Assembly: GCA_035582835.1 (NCBI GenBank)
Contig: JAYKAV010000778.1
Span: 4,329,973-4,393,972, forward strand
Reading direction: 5' to 3'
Source: Phoebastria nigripes
Lineage: Eukaryota; Chordata; Aves; Procellariiformes; Diomedeidae
DNA: 64,000 nt
Shown here: positions 35,896-50,500 of the stretch, one piece after another
Numbering within the stretch: the first letter of the stretch is position 1
Layout: each line of letters opens with the position of its first letter
Notes under the pieces: generated by a model
What the model saw: only the letters and a program-made list of their open reading frames with translations
What the model was told of the DNA's origin: nothing
The model's database searches: none
Program-made: the position numbers and the translations under genes

Positions 35896-38343
35896 TCTGG
35901 GTGAAAGTTCCTGAAATAACATGAATTCTGTACCACAGGCTATTAAAGAAGAGGGATTTTTTTTAAATTTGCCATGAGTCAGTTGCGCACCATGTGGCTC
36001 GTGGCCTGAGGCAAGGCTTATGGGATGGAGGTTTGCTGGGATATACTGGGGGACCATGAGGAGCAGCAGCAGCACCCCCAGCGCAGGCTTTCCCTGCTGC
36101 GTGACGAGCCTGGTCCCTGCACTGAACATCCCCTGAATGGCTCCCAGGTCTCCTATCTCACAGAAAACCAGCTGCTTTATGCCAGAAGGAGCCTGAGAGC
36201 CAACTAATACACCTAGGGCATGGATGATTAGGGAACCAGCACTCAGGGGTGAAACCGGGGAGGCAGGTCATTTAACAGCATAGGCACACTCATTATGGTC
36301 CCAAACGTAGCCAACGCACAGGAGTTTTTCTTATAATTGTTATGTGCAGGGATATGGAAGTATAACCAGGGATGCCACAGCAATGAGACCTTTCATTAAT
36401 AGTTGTTATTCACAGAACGCTTGCCCAAGACGGATAGCACAGGCAACGTATGTCAGGGGCAGCACGTTCCCAGTCTTCTCCTCTGCTCCCAAACTTTCCC
36501 TGAATACCTGCATCTTTTTACCAGGAACTCTTCCTCTTTACAGCTCTTCCACTGTTGGAGTCAAACAGAATAAACTGTGCTGCCAATAAATTGAACCTGA
36601 CGCCGTAGCCCGTGAAGGTGAATAGTCTTTGAAGCTTCTATTTAGATGGTGCACTGAAATTTTAGCCCACCTCAAGATGCACGAGTTACAAAACAGAGCT
36701 TATGTGGCATTTCTACTGAATGATTTACTGATTTTACGTGGTTTAAAAACAACCTTTAAGCGATTTTACTTTCAAAATTCATAGCCATTGTCCAGTTAGC
36801 AGTCATTTTGATTAAATCTGGCTAAGAGTTAGGGGAAAAAAAAAAAAGTTGGACACCATATAGCCTGAGCTTTCAAGTCCCCCTTCAAAGAAATACCATT
36901 GATTTCACTAGAATGTCAATACATTTTTCAGAACTGATGCAGACACTTACTTGCATATCTATTTTACGTCACAGCTACAGTCCTATTAAATTTGATGGTA
37001 CTAGTCACTTAAATAAGCGTTGCAGATGTAGGTCCCTAGGCTATGAAGCAAAAGTAATTGGATTTATGTGACAGACTTACAAAAGACCCAAGCTAAAACA
37101 TTCTATCACATTACAGTCATATCAATGGTGAAACTTTAACGGTGTATTTTTACAGCAGTAATAACTTTCCTGAAAGGGGAGGTAGTATTTTAAGCAGAAA
37201 ACTTAAGTACCTTTTTATAACACTATGTAAAACAATTTATCTTATAGATAAGATTGACCAGTGATAAAAACATATTTAAGTTTACAGTTTTCTGAAACAA
37301 GGTAAAAAACCATGGCTACCCTCTAACCATCTGAGGGTAATCAGAATTGCATTGCTAATGCAAGCGAGCTACAAGATTTTAATCTGCTTGGACACAAGTT
37401 AGCTAGTCAGCTAAAAATACCACCCATTGAACGTTGACTTCCCGGCTAAGATCTCACAAAAATAGCAAGGGAAACCTCAGACTTCCGCACCTCAGGTCAC
37501 AGGGGATCAGGTGCTTCGTGTGGGATGGCTAAGGAAAATCAATGGGCTGACCATAGTGCATTCAGTCTGATAAAGTAGTATATAATATTTCTGTAANGCC
37601 CAGACTGCCCAGCGCTCTTTCTACTGCGTGAGTGCGCATTTTGAATGGGATTTGATCTCGCTCTTGGCGAGACAATCACCTCTACGGTTCCAGCAACTGC
37701 TCCTAAGGGAGGAGACTGGCACCGCGGAGCGCTAAACCTCCTCCTGCTTCCTTTGAACTTCAAAATGAAGAAGTGTTTTAGAACCCACTGAAGATACATG
37801 AGGTCATGCAGTAACTACGCAGCTCCGAAAAATTCCTTCTAAAATTTTATGAAGGCCAAGATAGGATTTGGGCATTAAATAACCAACAGACCAAGAAAGT
37901 CTTCATCAGAACTGAACCACTGACGTTGAAGATGCACTAGAAATGCAGAAGAGACTGGTTAAAACAGTGCAAAGCTCTTTCCTATAATAATAGGTTTAGG
38001 GTATACCACAAGCAAGCCAAAGGAAGAAGATGTATAAACACTGTCTTTGAAAAATTCATTACAGCTCTTTCTGCCCCTTCAAAGTAATCCCCTTACAGGT
38101 TTCTGAAGCAATTTACTAATAATTTTCATACGAGTGGCTTCCAGAAATCAAAGAAGAAAACAAAAGTTTCATTTCTTCACTGAGGGTTCAGAGATACAGT
38201 AATTACAACCCAAATTCCAGAGACGTGGGGATTTCCCACCCGCATCGCTGGCAGGGTACTATTCCAGAGCACGCTGCCCAACAACTCTGTTAAAATTCTT
38301 TCAGAAAAAGGAAGACTTACAATTTCACGGGGGATTATTGCTC

Positions 38344-38396
38344 TTGCTACCAAAGAAAACCCATGCTTTCGTAGCATGTCTTTGCTACCAAAGAAA
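38344..38396 (+). repeat. 15-bp direct repeat flanking a 6-bp-stem hairpin
   Basis: TTGCTACCAAAGAAA occurs at 38344-38358 and again at 38382-38396. Between the copies, CATGCT (38362-38367) and AGCATG (38373-38378) form a perfect stem around TTCGT. I do not recognise an element. Confidence 0.7.
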
Positions 38397-41087
38397 TCCA
38401 CAGCTTCTGAAGCCCACGTTCATATCAGAGCAGGAAACAACTCAAGCTTTCAGTCTGACGATCGACTTGGAAAATGCGTACCTTTCACCTTAGTTGTTCA
38501 ACAAAAATTAGAAATGCTGTTTCAACAGCCTTTTTCCTTCTAGCTGCCCCAGAGAGCAATTTATTAGCTGTCACAGCTTAATGGAGTCATAATATAATTT
38601 TCTCACTAATTCCAAAGACAAATACAGCTTTATTTCCAAAATATTTTATTTATTTATAATAGGTACGTCCACAGTAACTAGCAGCTCAGCTCCTGGACAC
38701 AATTTACATCAGGAGCCGCAACTGTGCCTCAGGACACAGTAAGGAAAATCTTGATTATTTCTGATCTTAATCCGAACAGCGATCAAAAGAGGTAAGTCCA
38801 TATGGGTGTTTTTGTCCATACAAAACCTAAAATAATATTTTTTACTTCCGTTTTTTCCACTATCCGGTACTAGTGTATTCCATCCCTAGACATTTTCCAA
38901 AGGACAGAGCAGCTCCAAACGTCTTATACCTGAAACATACTCTGCCAAGAAGGGAATATTTTTGATTAAATCAAAATGTAAAAGTAACGTGAATGACAGG
39001 GGGAAGATTAGATTCACAACGGAATTATCTTTCTTTTCTTCAGTAAAGCACATACTTTGAATCATTTTTCTGTCTTGAGGTTATTTAGAGATACTTAGAT
39101 GATACTTTTCACCACAAAACAGAAAAAATTTGATAAACCTAATTTTAATAGAGTATTGTGTACAAGCAAATAATATTTTGGTTCTAAAATTTGTTTACTA
39201 AAATATTAACTGAATGATCTGAGTAAAAAAAAGGATAATAAAATCCACAGGTAATGTGCAAATTTACCTATTTATTTCACTAACATCTGCTCTCTTTGGT
39301 ATGAACTATTCAATTGCTATCCCATTCCCCCAGCACTCACGTTAATTTAATGAGCAAGCCAAGCAATAACAAGCCCTGAAAACTAAGCATAAAACTGAAA
39401 ACACAGACTCAATTTCTTTATTTTGGAGACACATGTATCAACATACTGCAAATAGGGCCAGGAGGATAATTTCTTTAAGAATAGTAAGTGTAAAATGAAT
39501 AGTAAATAGAAAATGTAAAATTTGTTACAAATTTAGACCTGTAATTTCTTTTTTTAAGTTATTGCTATTACTATCATATGAATGAGAGTGCATCCTGGAA
39601 GAGAACTCTTGCTCTAGGTATGATAGAAACCCCAGACTCCAAAAACATCCCCACGCTACAGGGCTTAAACATAATACACTGAATATGAAAAAAATGATGT
39701 TTACAAGAAACTTCTTTAGGTGACTGAAAAGGGTTTTGCAATTCTATTTTTATATCAAACACTACTGTATTCATCTTTGCAAGCTGTCGCCTGAAAAACA
39801 CAGTCAGTCCCTATCAGCTTCACGTTTCTTATTCATTCAAGCACACCTCACTTGAAAACTTCCAAGCAATGTTTTCACGTGTAAGCTAAGGATACCATTT
39901 TTTATACAAGGCTTCCAACTTCTTCCTTGGCTCTGCCCAGGATGCCAGTCCACGTTGTCCTTTAGACAAATGTTTGCAATGAGAAATTTGGAACTTTCTT
40001 TTAAACTAAACACCTATGAAGATGCCAGAAAAGAGGTCTTCAAAATAGCTTTAAAAAACAAACAAACAAAAAAAAACCCAAAACACCACACCACAAAACC
40101 TGACAGCTGGTGTGCTGTGGAATTTATGAATCACAGTCATCTCACTGCCATCCTCTGCTCATCTGTCAATTTGTTGTAATACCTATTGCTCTTCAACCCC
40201 TATTTCCAACGCAAGTTCTCTGGAGAAAGGCGTATCGTTCATTAAAACGGGGAATACCCATTACATGGGCATGCCTCGTTACGATTAATAAATGGATACA
40301 ATAAACACACAGCAGCAACTAACAGAGCAAAAAATATGAGTGTCGGCATAGCCTCGCTTCTCCAGACAAATAAAAGAATGAGAAACTCTCAGTACGGGTA
40401 TGAAAACGCGGTAACGGATGGGCCCCCGCTTCCCAAGTCTCCTGTTCAGACAGCGTTTTCAATCTCACTCCGTCACGGCAACACAAAACCAGACTGGGGT
40501 GAGGTGGGTTTTGCTGCACACAGATGCCTCAGGACATCTAAACTGTAGCTTTCTACACAGAAACCAACCAGAACTACCGAGAACCTTCAACTTGATATCC
40601 AGGCATATTTTATCATAGTATTTACCTGTATCCAAAGAATACTACAGAATAAATTCCTCAACGAGAACTTTTTTTTTTTTTTTTTTTTGGTGCATAACTT
40701 GAGTATTTTGAAAAATACAACTATATTTAGTGCTCACTGTTTCAATTAGAATTGGAACTTCACAATAGCAGATCCATTAGTGTTAGACTACCAAAGCATA
40801 CCTTAAGTTTCAATGATAGGTACTTCACTAACACGTACCCATACCTGCGGGACACTGGCAAGAAAGAGGAGCCCAAAAAGGCTTACACAAAGCTTTACTA
40901 AAAGCGGCACCATTTTATAGACGTTGTCAGCTTCCTGCAGAAAGATACCACTGACGAACAAGACTGAAAACACAGCTTGAGGTGAATCGAAACATCTGTA
41001 NGAAGTAATCTAGCCTGAAAGAACTAGGTTTTGAGGGGGGATTCTTGCAACTCGCNCTTGCAAACTTCTGCCCTTCAAATATCTTAC

Positions 41088-41189
41088 CTGATTACATGTG
41101 TTAATGTCTATTCCACTTTTCAGGTATTCCACTACTTTGTCCAGATTGCCAGCTCGGGCAGCTCGGAGAAAGCTTGCATTGCTGTCAGA
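41088..41189 (-). CDS. ANK2: ANK2 exon: ankyrin repeat 1
   Basis: This 102-base exon encodes 34 residues starting [20 protein letters not shown] and ending DINTCNQ. That is the linker and first ankyrin repeat of the ankyrin-B membrane-binding domain. The acceptor is TTTACAG and the donor GTAAGA, both phase 0. Ankyrin-B is an adaptor that couples membrane proteins (ion exchangers, channels and adhesion molecules) to the spectrin skeleton. The repeat stack forms the solenoid that binds the membrane partners. Alternative first exons all splice onto this exon in ankyrin genes. As I recall the mammalian protein, it has glycine where this one has serine in KSGIDINT. The ANK1 and ANK3 versions of this segment differ more, and the downstream exons fix the paralogue as ANK2. 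Confidence 0.96.
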
Positions 41190-41563
41190 CTGTAAAGAGA
41201 TAAGAAGGAAAAAAAAAAAAAAGTCTAGTTAGCTCCTGCTTAAAAGAGAGCACAACTTCATCACCGGTGAAAGGTTTCCGCGTTTTATGCTGCAGGAGAA
41301 TAAAATTGTGAAGAAAACTGACTTTGCATTATATCTGCATTAATTAGCATACACATACTTAAACAAGGCAATACTGGCACAAAAGAACTGCAGACCTGTC
41401 AGAGCGAGCAAAATAGTGCAATAATTGCTGAAGTTCAAAATTTAGCAAGAATAAAAGAAAAAAAAAAAAACAAAACAGAAATCATAGTAACTGATATTAG
41501 CAACAAGAAAAAAATATATGCATCAACTTGCTAGCCATAGTTTTCTGCTGTTTGGGGTTTTTT

Positions 41564-41582
41564 TATATATATATACACACAC
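41564..41582 (+). repeat. Short TA/CA microsatellite
   Basis: TATATATATATA passes directly into CACACAC upstream of the repeat 1 exon. Confidence 0.85.
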
Positions 41583-44500
41583 TCAAAACTCTGGAAAACA
41601 ATTGACCAATCCTGTTACTGGCTATGCTACTTAAGAAAACATACATTGGCTTTGGATTTCTACTTGGCATAAAGAGTTACATGCCTACAGTTCATGTTCA
41701 TGCACACGCACTGGCTTAACACAGAGGTACACACTGGAGAAAAAACAATATCCAAGAGCAAAAAAGTCCTATGGCTGTGTTTTATCACCTGTGACACAGA
41801 AGTGNGGCACGCTAAAAGGAAGAAAAACAGAAGGAGAAAGAAAAAAAAAAAAAGTCCCACAAACCAGGCAGCACTGCAAGCGTCGCTAACCACAGAACAA
41901 AGCGGATGAAGTACTCAAGCCTGAGTATCTAAATCCAGGATAATGTTGTAAACATGCTCACTCCTAAACCGCCTGCATTCATACGTTTGCGTTTAAAGCT
42001 CCATTGGCATTTATAGGTTAAATAAAATCGTGTTTTCATTTTCCAGTTCGGTTGTGGGATGTACGGTTAAGCAAGGGAGCGTGAAACGCGTCAGCCCTCT
42101 TGCCTTTATCGACGATTATGACATGAAATTACGTTGGCTATTAGAAACCAGCACATACTCTGACGGTCACCCACATGGGAACCTACACGCAGGTAAAATT
42201 GGCTACTAATGCAACCGCAGATACCAGGAGAAAAAAGAAAGTCATGCAACAGAAGTAACGATTAAACAGAATAAGCATTTGGGAACGCGTGCAGAGACAG
42301 CACCAATTTTCATACTTAAAATAAATAAATAACGTAGGAGTGAGTTTCAAAAAGCAGAAAAATAACTGCAAAAGCCTGTTTTGTGGGGATGTGATTAGAG
42401 AGGTACCGGAGGGCACGCGCACCATTGGACTAGTACGTGGCGTTCCACTGAAACACCTCCGACTGAGCGCGTTTCTCATCTAATTTCACCTCCCTGTCAG
42501 AAACACCGGGTGAAAACCATTCTTTCGCATGGTGAGAATACCCTAAAAGCCTCCCACTTCCAGCTTAATAATACTAATCGACAAAGAAATTTATTTCAGT
42601 CACCCAATCCATTCCAATGCATTTATTTCGCTCACCCTACTTATCACGCCGTACTAACTCACTTCACAATCCCCGATTCCAACCTATTTTAATCTGCAAC
42701 AGATGGATGTCATCAAAATGATTCTTCTTACAACTGCGCTACATGCCAAGACAAAAATATTTCCTTTTAAATTCCTTTCAGCAAACTTCAGCACATTTTC
42801 CACGTCTTTTACTGTTAAGAAAACAGACCATCCTTCTAAACACGCAGCAGGGCAAAGGGGAAGGTAGCGCAGGAATTCACGTTGACGGAACCCTCTTATA
42901 GCTTCAGGCTTCAGCCAGGCAAGCGTTTGGATGAGGCTTGACACAGGAGCAGATTCTGACCGGTACTTGAAAGAGATCCCTTTTAAGATCGAAGGATAGC
43001 TATTAGTACCGCACCGTCTCCTGTGATGCGTATGTGCGCATAAAGGCACCAAATTGTATTTTAATGTTTAAATGTCCTCGAAAAATCAACAGTCGTGGTA
43101 AAAACATTAACCAAGAACAAATATTTGAGCACATGAGGGGTAAATCCGGACACTCTTGAAATTACTGGGAAAAGCATCTTGGCCCTCAATAGGACACACA
43201 TTTTATCTTCTTTTTCCCCGGTTTGTTTCATGCTTTACTACTTCTACAATAATTTACCATGCCAAAACTGCAATCATCTGCTTTTATACTTTTAAAAGGT
43301 TAAGCNAGAATGCCGCAACAAATGAGTATCTACAACTTCTCTTTCATTAGGGATGAATCAATCATCGCTTGTTTTTCTTTCACGCAGAGTAACACGAAAG
43401 GCTAAAAATGTTAAAGTCTTAATTATTGCTGGAAGCTCAGATTGTAGCTAAGACCATACGACTATATGCCACGTGTTTCTGGCTAAGAAGATGCAAGCAG
43501 CACTTTCAAAACACNTTCTCATTTCCTTGATTCATACTTTCATTACCTCAAAATTAAATTACTGCAACGCACACCACTTCAAGACACATTACGTACACCT
43601 GAACATCGATCGCAATGCAGAGTATGAACTTCTTGTCTACAGGAAGAGTTATTATGAATTAATTCTTCACGATTAACTCCCTGTATAGGCACTTCTATTG
43701 CAGAAGCACCTCCTGCTATGCATGTTCTCACTCTGAAATAACAGTGCTTGACTGTGAATAGAAGAGGAAGAAAACCATTAAAATCCCAGTGAAACACCAT
43801 GAGATCTTGATGCTTCATTTAGGTGCCTTTGAAAATCCTAGCCTACGTGATCTTTGGGTTTTTTCTGAATTTTCTCACTGTAACATGTACTGATCTCAGA
43901 TGAATATGATTGTACCCATCTCTTCATAGTCTGGCCTCTCCTGTTTCAAAATAGTTTCTCACAGACTTGCATGATGTTCTCATTTGTATCAAACTCGAAC
44001 AGACAAATAAAAGCCATGAAGCAGCAATTCAGCTGCTTCCTATAAAAATTCACATACAAGTACCTTGCAAAGTGCTTCCGTGAAATACTCAAAAGATTCA
44101 GCACTGTGTTTTAAAGCGTAGAAGTCCGAGAAGTTAGGAGTACTCAGATCTGTATTTTCTTTCCTGGTTTGTCAACTCTAGTTTTTTGGTAGGTCATCAG
44201 CAGTTTGTCCGTTTCCCCATTCTTTTAAGGTCTTTAAAAAGCATTTTTGTCAGTACTACTGTCTCAGCAATTTACTCACTTTAGCATGTTACGAATTCAA
44301 ATCCATTTTGACAAAATTGTCTCAGTAGTCAACAGCAGCAGTTTGCTGTAGTCTTGCCATGCTAGGAAACCATGATTTTTGATCCGTGGGCTTTTCCAAT
44401 TGATTCAGTAATCTCATGAAATATTTTGTTTCCTTACATGCAGATTTTTTTAATTGAATTCATGANGCATTTCAGTGGCACAGAAGCTGGCATATTGGTC

Positions 44501-47500
44501 TTTACTAGTTTGTCGACTGGTGAAGACAAACTGTCAACAAACTGTCATCTGAAGATACTTCCTTTACAAGAAAGATGATAAAAACATGGAGCCAGAGTCC
44601 TTTGCACCACATGATACTTATCATGTCATCTCTTCCTATGCGCACACCCCTGAGATTTTTTTTTTTTAAAGGAGTTTTACACACGTATGCAGATCATGCT
44701 CAAAAGCAAGCACTCTACCAATAAGGAAAAGAAAGGTTTACAAGAGAAGAGTTTGCCTTAAGCAGCTACCAGCAACCACGTGAACACGAGAACGCGAAAG
44801 GCTTGCAACCTGGGAAACTCCACTGTTGACACGTTAATTTGCAAAGTCTCAGCCGGCATCTCTACGTGCCACCCGCAGTTCAGGTCAGTCAGAATTAAGG
44901 ATCATTTCGTTTACAGGTGGCCACTGAGGTTGGGCAATCTACTCAATATATGTTATTAACATGCTATTAGAACAAGGTAGGAAGGATTGAAGAATACTTA
45001 GCTGATAATTTTATAGCATGGGACAAACCCACAATCTGTGGACTTAACAAGCTTTTTCTGATGTACTACTTCCAGACATCCAAACTGCTCTATGAAAAAT
45101 GCACCACTAACAGTAGTTAACATTAACATTTGACTGCTCCACAGAGAATTTCTCTTTTCACTACAATCGTGATTGAACCCGGACTATCTACTTGCAGTTC
45201 TGCAGATACCAAATATGGATCAAAGAGAAGGACAACAGTCACTGTAAAAAAAAAAAACCAACTTCCAATACATATGCAGTGAGAGACTACTACAAGTCTT
45301 TGATAACTACTTTTTTAAAAAACTCTGTTTGCGATGCAATTCTAATACATGCTATAGATTTGTGAGGAATATTTGGTGTTACTGAACCTTATAAAAAGCT
45401 CCTATCTTTTAATTTAACTTTTCTTCTTTAACTTTCGACTGAGGGTAAATAATTTCAGCCAGAAATGAGAATTTTCAGAGCACTATAAACAAATAAACGA
45501 CAAGGTGAGAAAAATCACTATAACCTTAAGTATGCTCACAGCAGAAAGCAAATGTGTTCTTCCTAAGTACCTAGTTGTCAGACATTGCATAAGAAAATAT
45601 AAGAAATGATCGAGTGAATATATGGTTTTTTTAAAAAAATGACAGAGAGGCTGTGGATTCAACTTCTTTCTTGCTAATGGCAATGCCCGAATTTTGCCTA
45701 AATTTGAAACATATAGCTCAGGGAATCTCAGTAATTAAAACATATATGGAAATGGGTATTTTATTCAAATATTCGGAAACCTTCTCTTCTGGTTCCTCTG
45801 TCCTCGCTCTGGTTGCCTTTCCTGTCTCCTAGCATACCACCATGCGCACACGGCGCGCGCCTGTTTCTCAAAGGCATTTTAGAGAGATGTGCAAAAATAA
45901 ATCGTGATGCGTAGCGTTGAAATCACGTGCTGTACCAAACTCATAGGAATTTCTCCACATATTCAGATTTGCTGCTGAAAACCAGATTCGTGCTTAAGAA
46001 GGAAAGATTGGGGGAGTAGGAGGCTTCAGTTTTCAAAAAGATGGCTTTCATAATAACATTATCCAAACCATCCAAATATTTGCTTGAAATCATGTCTATA
46101 GTAAAATTATTCCTGCAGGTTGGCTTTCTTTTCCACCCCCCTCCAAATAAGGTGACCGACCCCAGCCTGTCCATAATCACAAATATCTCTGTGGGAGAAC
46201 GGAGCCTAGCAACAAGGCCTACTGAACAATTCTCATCTCTTAAATACAGTTTATTAATTGAATGACAGCAAAAACAGAATTCAAAACTGATGTATAACAA
46301 CCAAACAGTAGTTTTGCACCTTAATTTAACGTTTTGGGTTTGTATGTGTAATGAAGTCTGTATCCGAATACTAACAACCCTTTTAAACTTACCTTTCAAG
46401 CATCGACTCTGGGACATGCTGCTTTGATTTTATGGAGGAAATTTATTTAGCTACAACTTTTGAAGGGGCTGGCCCTGATCGGGAGGTGAGCAAAGCCTGC
46501 TAGTAACTTGTGTGCTTTATATCAATCAAGAAACTCAAATCATTAGCAGTTATAAAAACTTTCACGTTAAATTGAATCCTGTACGATTATCGCACGTAAA
46601 ATCAGCATTAAGACGGAATTTGTCAATGTGGCAGTCTTCAGGGTTCTCTGACAGTGTTAATGCCATTTTCAAACTTCAGAGTTGTGAGGCGGTGATTGTC
46701 CAGCAGCCGTGTCTATAATTAGTAAAATGCTGATGGCTTGTTAACTCTTCTTCATTAAAAAACTCTTAAAATTGACTGGTGGCTCATCACGTTAATATAT
46801 TCAGGTAATACCTGGAATTGAGAATTCAGCTCACTGCAGAAGGAAAGCTGCACAATCTAAACTCAGGTTTTCATGGCTTCTTGATAGTTTTTGGTACTTA
46901 AAAGATGCAGGGGGAGAAATGACAGATATGTAAACACATTCCATTAAGTTTTTATTACGCCATACCTTCTAGAGTGTCAATTTATGCTCCCACCCTTGAG
47001 ACAACCACTAAATTTTGTCCCGATTGGCTTGGTTATTCTCTGATTTCAGAAACCATCTGTTCAAACCAGCCGTCGTTTAATTGGGTGCAACTCTAAAAGC
47101 GGCACAGATGAGGTGTTAGCGTTACCCAACTTATTTGTCACATAGGTGTTTTTTGCCAGTATGGTAGCTTTTGCCATACCAGCATTCAAATGTAAAAGAT
47201 GGGACTTCAAAAGGAACGCTTCTTCCTCGCAGAACAGCTTCTGTAAACCTCGCCGGCTAGTTTTTCAGCGGCTCCCGTTTTATCTTTTGTACCCTGAATT
47301 TTTTTTTTTATTGAGCTGAAAGTGCTGCTGATCTCCAAAGGGCATCACAACAGAACAATGGTGATATTGTGAACTGCAAGCCTAAGATGCAGCTATGACT
47401 GCAAGAAGGCAAAGGATTTTTTTTTTTCTTTTTCTTTTTTAATTAAACTACCACAGCAGAGTCTCAGCCTGCAGTTCTGATATGCATGCCAGAACGTGAG

Positions 47501-50500
47501 CTAAATCTTGCACTTGCAACGGCACAGGCTCAGTAATCTAACACTGGCAAATGAGTTAAAGGAGATAATAACAGTTATAGTGGAAACATATTTTCCCAGC
47601 CTTTAATGAAATAACATTCATCTTCTGAAAGAAAAAAAATACAACAGTGCTTTACTTTCAAAGCCACTTCCTTTGCTTATAAAAATCTATGTTTTCCTCC
47701 CATTAATTTACTGGAAGACATGAAGGAAGACAGATTAACTCGCAGATCTTAAAGAAATTTCAGTATCTAAATTCCTGGATGAACAATGTGCCCAATCTTC
47801 TTATTTCAATTTCAAAAAAGTATTTTTCTCACACAGCTTTTCCCATTCAAGCACGTACAGGCATTTCAGGTCTAATTCATCCTGCTACGTACCTTTGCTT
47901 CTACAGAATTTGTTAATAAACAGTTGAACTGAAAAGCCCACAATTCTAAAACAGCAGTCTTAACTAAACAAACATCTCTTTCTTATAATCTAAAGCATCT
48001 TCTTACCCAGGAAAAAGACACAACTGACCTGACAATAAACTAACATTTTTTTAAGAAATGAGAAGCTGAATCATAGGAACTGTGAAGCGTGAAGAGGACG
48101 ACAGGCTTTCAGAGACAAGAGATCGCTAGGCAAGTTAAATATTCTCTGCCAAGATGTAGTTAATAGCATCTAGCAATTAATTATTTTAATCGCGGGGATC
48201 TCTCTCTCTCTAGGTTGATGATGACGGTTATAAATCAGAAAAATAAAAATATTCTTTTAAGTACATATTATGCACCTGAATAATTTAAGGCGCTTTGAGT
48301 GTTTAGGCCGATTAATCATAGAATGTCATGAAGGGGACGGAGAAGTTGGCACCACTTTTACCGGCATTGAGCTGGAACTGTGGCTGGAGTTGCCCTCACC
48401 ATAATGTTGCATACAGTACGGACACGGGCCCACACTTTGGCATAAACACTATTGCTATTTACAGCAAAAAGTGTTGTGTAATAANAAGATGGCGAAATAG
48501 CTACAAGAAAAGAAAAAGCTTTTGTGCTATACACTGCATATGACCCAGGATTAAAACATTCGGCGATTTCAAATCAAAACTAGTTTGCACATATTTAAAC
48601 ACAGAAAATGATTGCCTGACACAGCAACCTGTGATAGAGTTGACTGGACTCAGAAGTGACCCCTTCAGTATTGTCCTGTGTTCCTCAGAACGAATATTCT
48701 TCTCATTAGATCTACTAAGGGATGTGTAGGAGCCAAAATTACACAGTGCCAAAGTAGGCGGAAAGACTAATGTTGTGTGCGTTTATTATACGTACCGGTA
48801 AAAACTTTCTTATGTTAGACAAAGAGGCTGCAACCCAAAGGAGATACAGTGTGTAACAATATTCAAGACTTAAGAGCGTCCTTGAGAAATGAATTTCGGT
48901 GGTATGACTGGAGATGGGAAGAGCCATTGCAAAAAAGAAGCTGAGAAAATAAAACGAGGTTGAGGAATGCATTCATGCACATTATAAAATAACAAATGTA
49001 TTACAATTCCAAGATATTTTTAATAACTGTTGAATTGAAAGACTTCTTCCAGTAATTTTAATATTTGCATATGACAGTTTTGTCGTAGTTTCATGCCTCA
49101 CTACGAAGACTGTTCTCAGAAAGCTGCATTTGTTATTTAGGAAGTTTCTTATTGCTGTTACATTACCCCAAGGAACATATATTTTTGAGTAAGGAGGAGA
49201 AAACTATGCCTAGCTAACAGCTTTATCTGAATACCAGTTCCTGCTACATGATTGCTCCAGACAGACACAACTGAAAGTTATTACATGCTGACGGACCCTT
49301 CTAATTTTTACTAATGGAAAAGCCAGGCTTCAACTATTCCATCTTCTGATACTGATGGGAAAATTCCCAATTATTCATAAGGGATGACCTTCCATTTTAT
49401 GCTGGTTGTTATATTTCGACACCTTTGACTCTTTTGCAAACTCCTCCTTGAAATTCCAGAGCTTGCAGGATACCAGCCATCCAGCCACTCTTTCCTTCCC
49501 ACTGGAACGTACAACTGTTTAATCAGTTTTGCTTTGTTTTCAACCAGGAAGAATAAAGAAGATAAAGGGCTACGTTTGGCAAAACACTTCAGGATACGCT
49601 TAATTTTTACCACATCTTTAGGTCCAACTGATCTCAAATTAAACAGGTTTAAGTTATTTGCTAAAGGATGGATTTAAATACACGCTTAACTGTGTTCCTG
49701 AGTTTGGGCCAGTATTAGCAAATACAGCAGCAGCAAAAGAGGAAGAGAAAACTAATGTAAAATCAACCCTGACTTGAGCCAAGAAGCAAACGTCTTCTAT
49801 AAACCCTTTATGATACTTAGCTGCCACAGACATCTGTAGGAGTCCTCCCACTACGTTCATTAATTTGACATACCGGACTCGCTGCTAGCTGACTTGCACT
49901 ATGTCAATGAAGGATTTGTGAGAACTGAGGCAAAACGGCATAGTTTTCTATGAAAAAGAATAGAATAAAAGTCTTTTGCCCAGCTGCACGTTCCTTCCAA
50001 ATACAGCGTTTGAAATAATAGAAGTTATTTTAACCCATACTGATTTTAAAATATAAAGTAACATCAGTAATAGGGTTCTAATCCAGAACAGCACTTCCGC
50101 ACTAGCTGAACTTCAGGCACGTGTAATCCCTGATGTCCCGCTGGGCTATTCATNTACCAAACATTTTGGTGTAAGTCCCAGCTTGGAAACAATGTGTGCA
50201 AGTCAGAATTATACTCATCAGCGTGAATCGAAAAAATGGAATCTCAAAAGTGCCTGGAAAACATAGCCGGGATTTTTTAAAAAAGAAGAAAGAAAAAACA
50301 ACAAAAAAACCCAACCAACAAACAACCAAATAGAAATGGATAATCCTATAGTTTAATGGGAAAGTTTCCTGTGCTGGAATTTGAGTGAAAGTATCATTTA
50401 CTCATTTCCCGAAACAACAAGGATTCAGGATATGTTCAAATGAACCACAGGATCAGTCTTAGTTCTCCTCCGTGACACACGCATTTACTGAAGTCTCTTA

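Larger units (their letters stand above)
27870..41087 (-). other. ANK2: ANK2 intron between repeat 1 and repeat 2 exons
   Basis: This intron is about 13.2 kb. It contains a tRNA A-box-like sequence (30691-30707), a G-run triplet (30473-30488), a CpG-dense patch (about 35740-35895), a 15-bp direct repeat around a small hairpin (38344-38396) and A-rich tracts. No further exon is recognised. Confidence 0.85.

Noticed and set aside
46300..46417. Minus-strand ATG frame starting MSQSRCLK with a strong GTAAGT donor near 46390, a possible ANK2 first exon
   Set aside because: The donor leaves one extra base. Splicing to the repeat 1 exon gives an immediate TGA stop, and the frame that would fit has a stop two codons before the donor. 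There is no CpG or promoter context.
45941..46417. 158-codon minus-strand open frame
   Set aside because: No domain similarity and no in-frame splice connection to ANK2. The length is compatible with chance in AT-rich DNA.
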